Part shown: in pieces, positions 61,869 through 64,000 of the stretch
How positions within the stretch are numbered: the stretch's first letter is position 1
Layout of the letters: each line of letters begins with the position of its first letter
Assembly (NCBI GenBank): GCA_012517405.1
Contig: JAAYVB010000030.1
Span: forward strand, 62,001-126,000
Reading direction: 5' to 3'
DNA length: 64,000 nt
Origin: Propionibacterium sp.
GTDB taxonomy: Bacteria; Actinomycetota; Actinomycetes; Propionibacteriales; Propionibacteriaceae
The notes under the pieces: model-generated
What the model saw: the letters and a program-made list of their open reading frames with translations, nothing else
What the model was told of the DNA's origin: nothing
Database searches by the model: none
Program-made: the position numbers and the translations under genes

Positions 61869-64000
61869 TCTGGTAGTCGCAGCGGGCGGCGATCGAGCAG
61901 GAGAAAACTGAATCGCAAGAGCGTCCTGGGCGCGCTGCTCGGCCTGACGCTGACGCTCGGCATGTTCCCGAGCTCCATGGCCGCGGCTGATACCCCCGAT
62001 CCCTCGGACACCGCGTCCGCTGCGGAATCGAGCGTGAGTTCGGGCGCCACGTCCCCGACTCCAAGCGGCGAGAGATCTCAGGGAGCCGAAGAGACAGCGT
62101 CACAAGAGTCGAAGGCAGACGAGTTGGAGTCGGCCGAATCAACCAGCCAGGCGCCAAGCTCTACTGATTCTGAGGTCAACGAGACAAGCGCGGGGGCTCT
62201 GGCGCCGCTGATAGCTGGGGTACCCGATGGCGGAAATGCACCCTATGTCTACTGGGATGTGAAAGATGACGAGGGCAACTTGGTGCCCGGTGCGACTTTC
62301 AAGTTCGAGTACTGGAGCAGCGGAAGCTGGAGCGGAAGCTGGACTTCCGGCACCAACGCCGCTGCAATCGCCGATTGCAGCGGGACCTGCACGATCGACA
62401 CCAATGGTAACTCTCTCGACCGCGACGCAGATGGTGGCGAGTTCCTCCTCGAGCATCGCGCCACGAACCGCGACGGTAGCAATCGTCTGGTTGCTGGTAC
62501 CAACTACCGCGTCAGCCAGGTTTCTCCGCCCGCGGGGTACCAGTGGGTCGTCTCCGGGTCGAACACCAAGACGATCGGCGCCACCTGGAACGGAACGAGC
62601 ACCCACAACTTCGGCACGTTTGTGGTCAAGCGGATAGAGACGGCGCCGAAGTGCGAGGCCGGATACGTCTACGGAATCCAGGACAGCGGTCAGATCCGCC
62701 AAGTTGCCTCCGACGGAACCGTCACGAACCTGGGCAGCCCATCCGGCACAGGGGGCACGTTCAACGGCTTGGGTATCGGCTCCGGCGGTAGCCCAGTATT
62801 CGCTTACGCGAGGTCAGGGCAGGGCAACTCTGACTCGAATGTTTCGATTTACCGTTACGACACGGTGACCGGGACATGGACCGATACCGGCCACAATGTC
62901 GACTCCACTCAGGGTTCCAACCGCAATGTGACGTTCGTCGCGGGAGCCGTGAATCTGGACACTGGGAAGTACTTCCTCGGTGGTTACCGCACTAGCAGTA
63001 ACGCGCGGACATTTAACATCTGGGAATATGACCCCGCCACGAACACCTCCACCTACAAGGGCTACATCAACGCTGGCGATAGCAGTGGCAGCGCGAATGG
63101 TGATATGGCGTTCGATGCGGATGGGAACCTGTTCATTGTCCGGGGAAGCGCGTCCACGACGACCATCTACAGCGTGACTTCTGCGAACCTGACCGCCGCC
63201 AACGGTGGGTTGATCGCTTCGTCCGGCGCGAGCTCGGTCAATAACACCACCTCAAACGTGAACGGCGTTGCATTCGACGCGGACGGGCACGGGTTCCTTA
63301 GCTCAAGCGGTGAAGTGCAGAAGTACAACATGCCGGGATGGACCGACAGAGCACCTGTCACATCGAGCCTGGGGGGGTCGAATGACCTGTCCTCGTGTGG
63401 TTCCCCACCCACGATCACGATCGAGAAAGAGGTTCAAGGAGGTCGGGTCAACACGACCGATCAGTTTACGCTTTCGCTCAAGCAGGGCGACACTACGATC
63501 AGCGAAGCTACGACCGAGGGCAGCGCTACCGGTGTGCAGGACCAGCGGATCGGTCCCATTCCGACCGTTCGAAATGTCAGCCTGACGTTCTCCGAGGGCG
63601 CCGCAGGGACCACGAATCTGTCGCAGTACGCTTCGGCATACCAATGCACAGTCACCTACCGAGATGGCACGGTCCAGAACCTGGAACAGGTCAACGGGAC
63701 GAGCGGATCAATCACGATTCCGTCAACGGGTGATGCAGTGCGATGCGTGTTCCGTAACTCTCCGCTAGTCGCGAACGTGTCTGTCCAAAAGCAAGTGACC
63801 GACACGTCCGGGGAGAACCCGACCGCGAGATCTGGCTGGATGGTAGGCGCGGCATCAACCGCGACGGTTGGGAGCGTGACCCAGGCGCCGTCAGCGACGA
63901 CCGGGACGACGGATGCCAGCGGCACTGCAAGCTGGGCGTTGAACTTCGGCACGAACGCATCGACAGCGACAGTTGCCGTCCACGAAGAAATGCAGGACGA
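61866..64000 (+). CDS. Large secreted surface protein (adhesin-like), 3' end outside the window
   Basis: At least 711 codons are open from ATG 61866 to the window edge. A signal peptide (SVLGALLGLTLTLGMFPSSM) is followed by a Ser/Thr/Glu-rich stretch to about residue 110. A prealbumin-like (SpaA/Cna-B-type) domain with DEGNLVPGATFKFEYW follows, to about 260. A repeat-rich region to about 510 then has YDTVTGTWT and FDADGNLFIV motifs, suggesting a beta-propeller. Ig-like repeats start near 516 (ITIEKEVQGG) and 638 (VSVQKQVTD). Such architecture is typical of sortase-anchored surface proteins of actinobacteria; the anchor would lie beyond the window. Codon use looks less GC-rich than neighbouring genes, hinting at transfer. 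Confidence 0.82.
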   Translation, partial: MSGSRSGRRSSRRKLNRKSVLGALLGLTLTLGMFPSSMAAADTPDPSDTASAAESSVSSGATSPTPSGERSQGAEETASQESKADELESAESTSQAPSSTDSEVNETSAGALAPLIAGVPDGGNAPYVYWDVKDDEGNLVPGATFKFEYWSSGSWSGSWTSGTNAAAIADCSGTCTIDTNGNSLDRDADGGEFLLEHRATNRDGSNRLVAGTNYRVSQVSPPAGYQWVVSGSNTKTIGATWNGTSTHNFGTFVVKRIETAPKCEAGYVYGIQDSGQIRQVASDGTVTNLGSPSGTGGTFNGLGIGSGGSPVFAYARSGQGNSDSNVSIYRYDTVTGTWTDTGHNVDSTQGSNRNVTFVAGAVNLDTGKYFLGGYRTSSNARTFNIWEYDPATNTSTYKGYINAGDSSGSANGDMAFDADGNLFIVRGSASTTTIYSVTSANLTAANGGLIASSGASSVNNTTSNVNGVAFDADGHGFLSSSGEVQKYNMPGWTDRAPVTSSLGGSNDLSSCGSPPTITIEKEVQGGRVNTTDQFTLSLKQGDTTISEATTEGSATGVQDQRIGPIPTVRNVSLTFSEGAAGTTNLSQYASAYQCTVTYRDGTVQNLEQVNGTSGSITIPSTGDAVRCVFRNSPLVANVSVQKQVTDTSGENPTARSGWMVGAASTATVGSVTQAPSATTGTTDASGTASWALNFGTNASTATVAVHEEMQD

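Overview
The window is high-GC DNA from an actinobacterium, most likely a member of the Propionibacteriaceae. The main evidence is a complete three-subunit methylmalonyl-CoA:pyruvate carboxytransferase locus (5S, 12S and biotinyl 1.3S; 17.7-21.5 kb) and a gene of about 1,130 codons that I recognise as the pyrophosphate-type PEP carboxykinase known from Propionibacterium freudenreichii (47.3-50.7 kb). Both serve the Wood-Werkman propionic fermentation. The genus cannot be fixed from the sequence alone. I see no rRNA, tRNA, insertion sequence, prophage or CRISPR array.

Layout: 0-4.3 kb holds a small membrane protein, class II aldolase, and a sugar porter plus fructokinase pair. 4.5-7.2 kb is a three-gene ABC-2 exporter. 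7.3-9.1 kb is ilvD. 9.3-15.7 kb is an acetoin-dehydrogenase-type complex (E1 alpha, E1 beta, E2, E3) with a divergent AcoR-like regulator. 15.7-17.6 kb is asparagine synthase. 17.8-21.5 kb is transcarboxylase. 21.7-25.8 kb holds an SDR enzyme, an NlpC/P60 hydrolase, phosphoglycerate mutase and a PfkB kinase. 26-28.7 kb is phoU divergent from a senX3/regX3-type two-component pair, with a PHO-box-like element between them. 28.8-40.1 kb is a sulfur region. 40.1-42.6 kb has a PTS glucitol-type IIA, an archaeal-type triose-phosphate isomerase homologue, and ispD-ispF. 42.6-47.1 kb encodes cell-envelope proteins (zinc metallopeptidase, DUF2207 protein, HtrA-like protease). 47.3-57 kb has PPi-PEPCK, a potassium channel, an HpaI-type aldolase, an MFS carrier and a TSUP carrier. 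57-61.7 kb has two small lipoproteins, a GH13 enzyme, a NUDIX hydrolase and a LuxR-type regulator. From 61.9 kb a large secreted surface protein begins and runs off the window.

The most interesting part is the sulfur region. Three separate sulfur transcription units each begin with a 25-27 codon ORF rich in cysteine near its 3' end: a YeiH-family carrier, the sulfite reductase-APS reductase-ATP sulfurylase-chelatase operon, and the sulfate ABC transporter operon. In all three a -10-like hexamer lies exactly 7 nt before the ATG, so the mRNA probably starts at the ATG (leaderless). A long untranslated stretch with inverted repeats then separates the ORF from the first structural gene. This matches the architecture of the cysteine-responsive polycysteine leader attenuators described in mycobacteria. 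Here it would form a coordinated three-operon cysteine attenuation regulon. The two central leaders are divergent and share a 152-bp promoter region.

A second theme is short tandem duplications at gene boundaries. A 16-bp duplication changes the C-terminus of the TIM-like protein, a 25-bp duplication changes the C-terminus of the NUDIX protein, and a 13-bp duplication doubles the ribosome-binding site and start codon of the surface protein.
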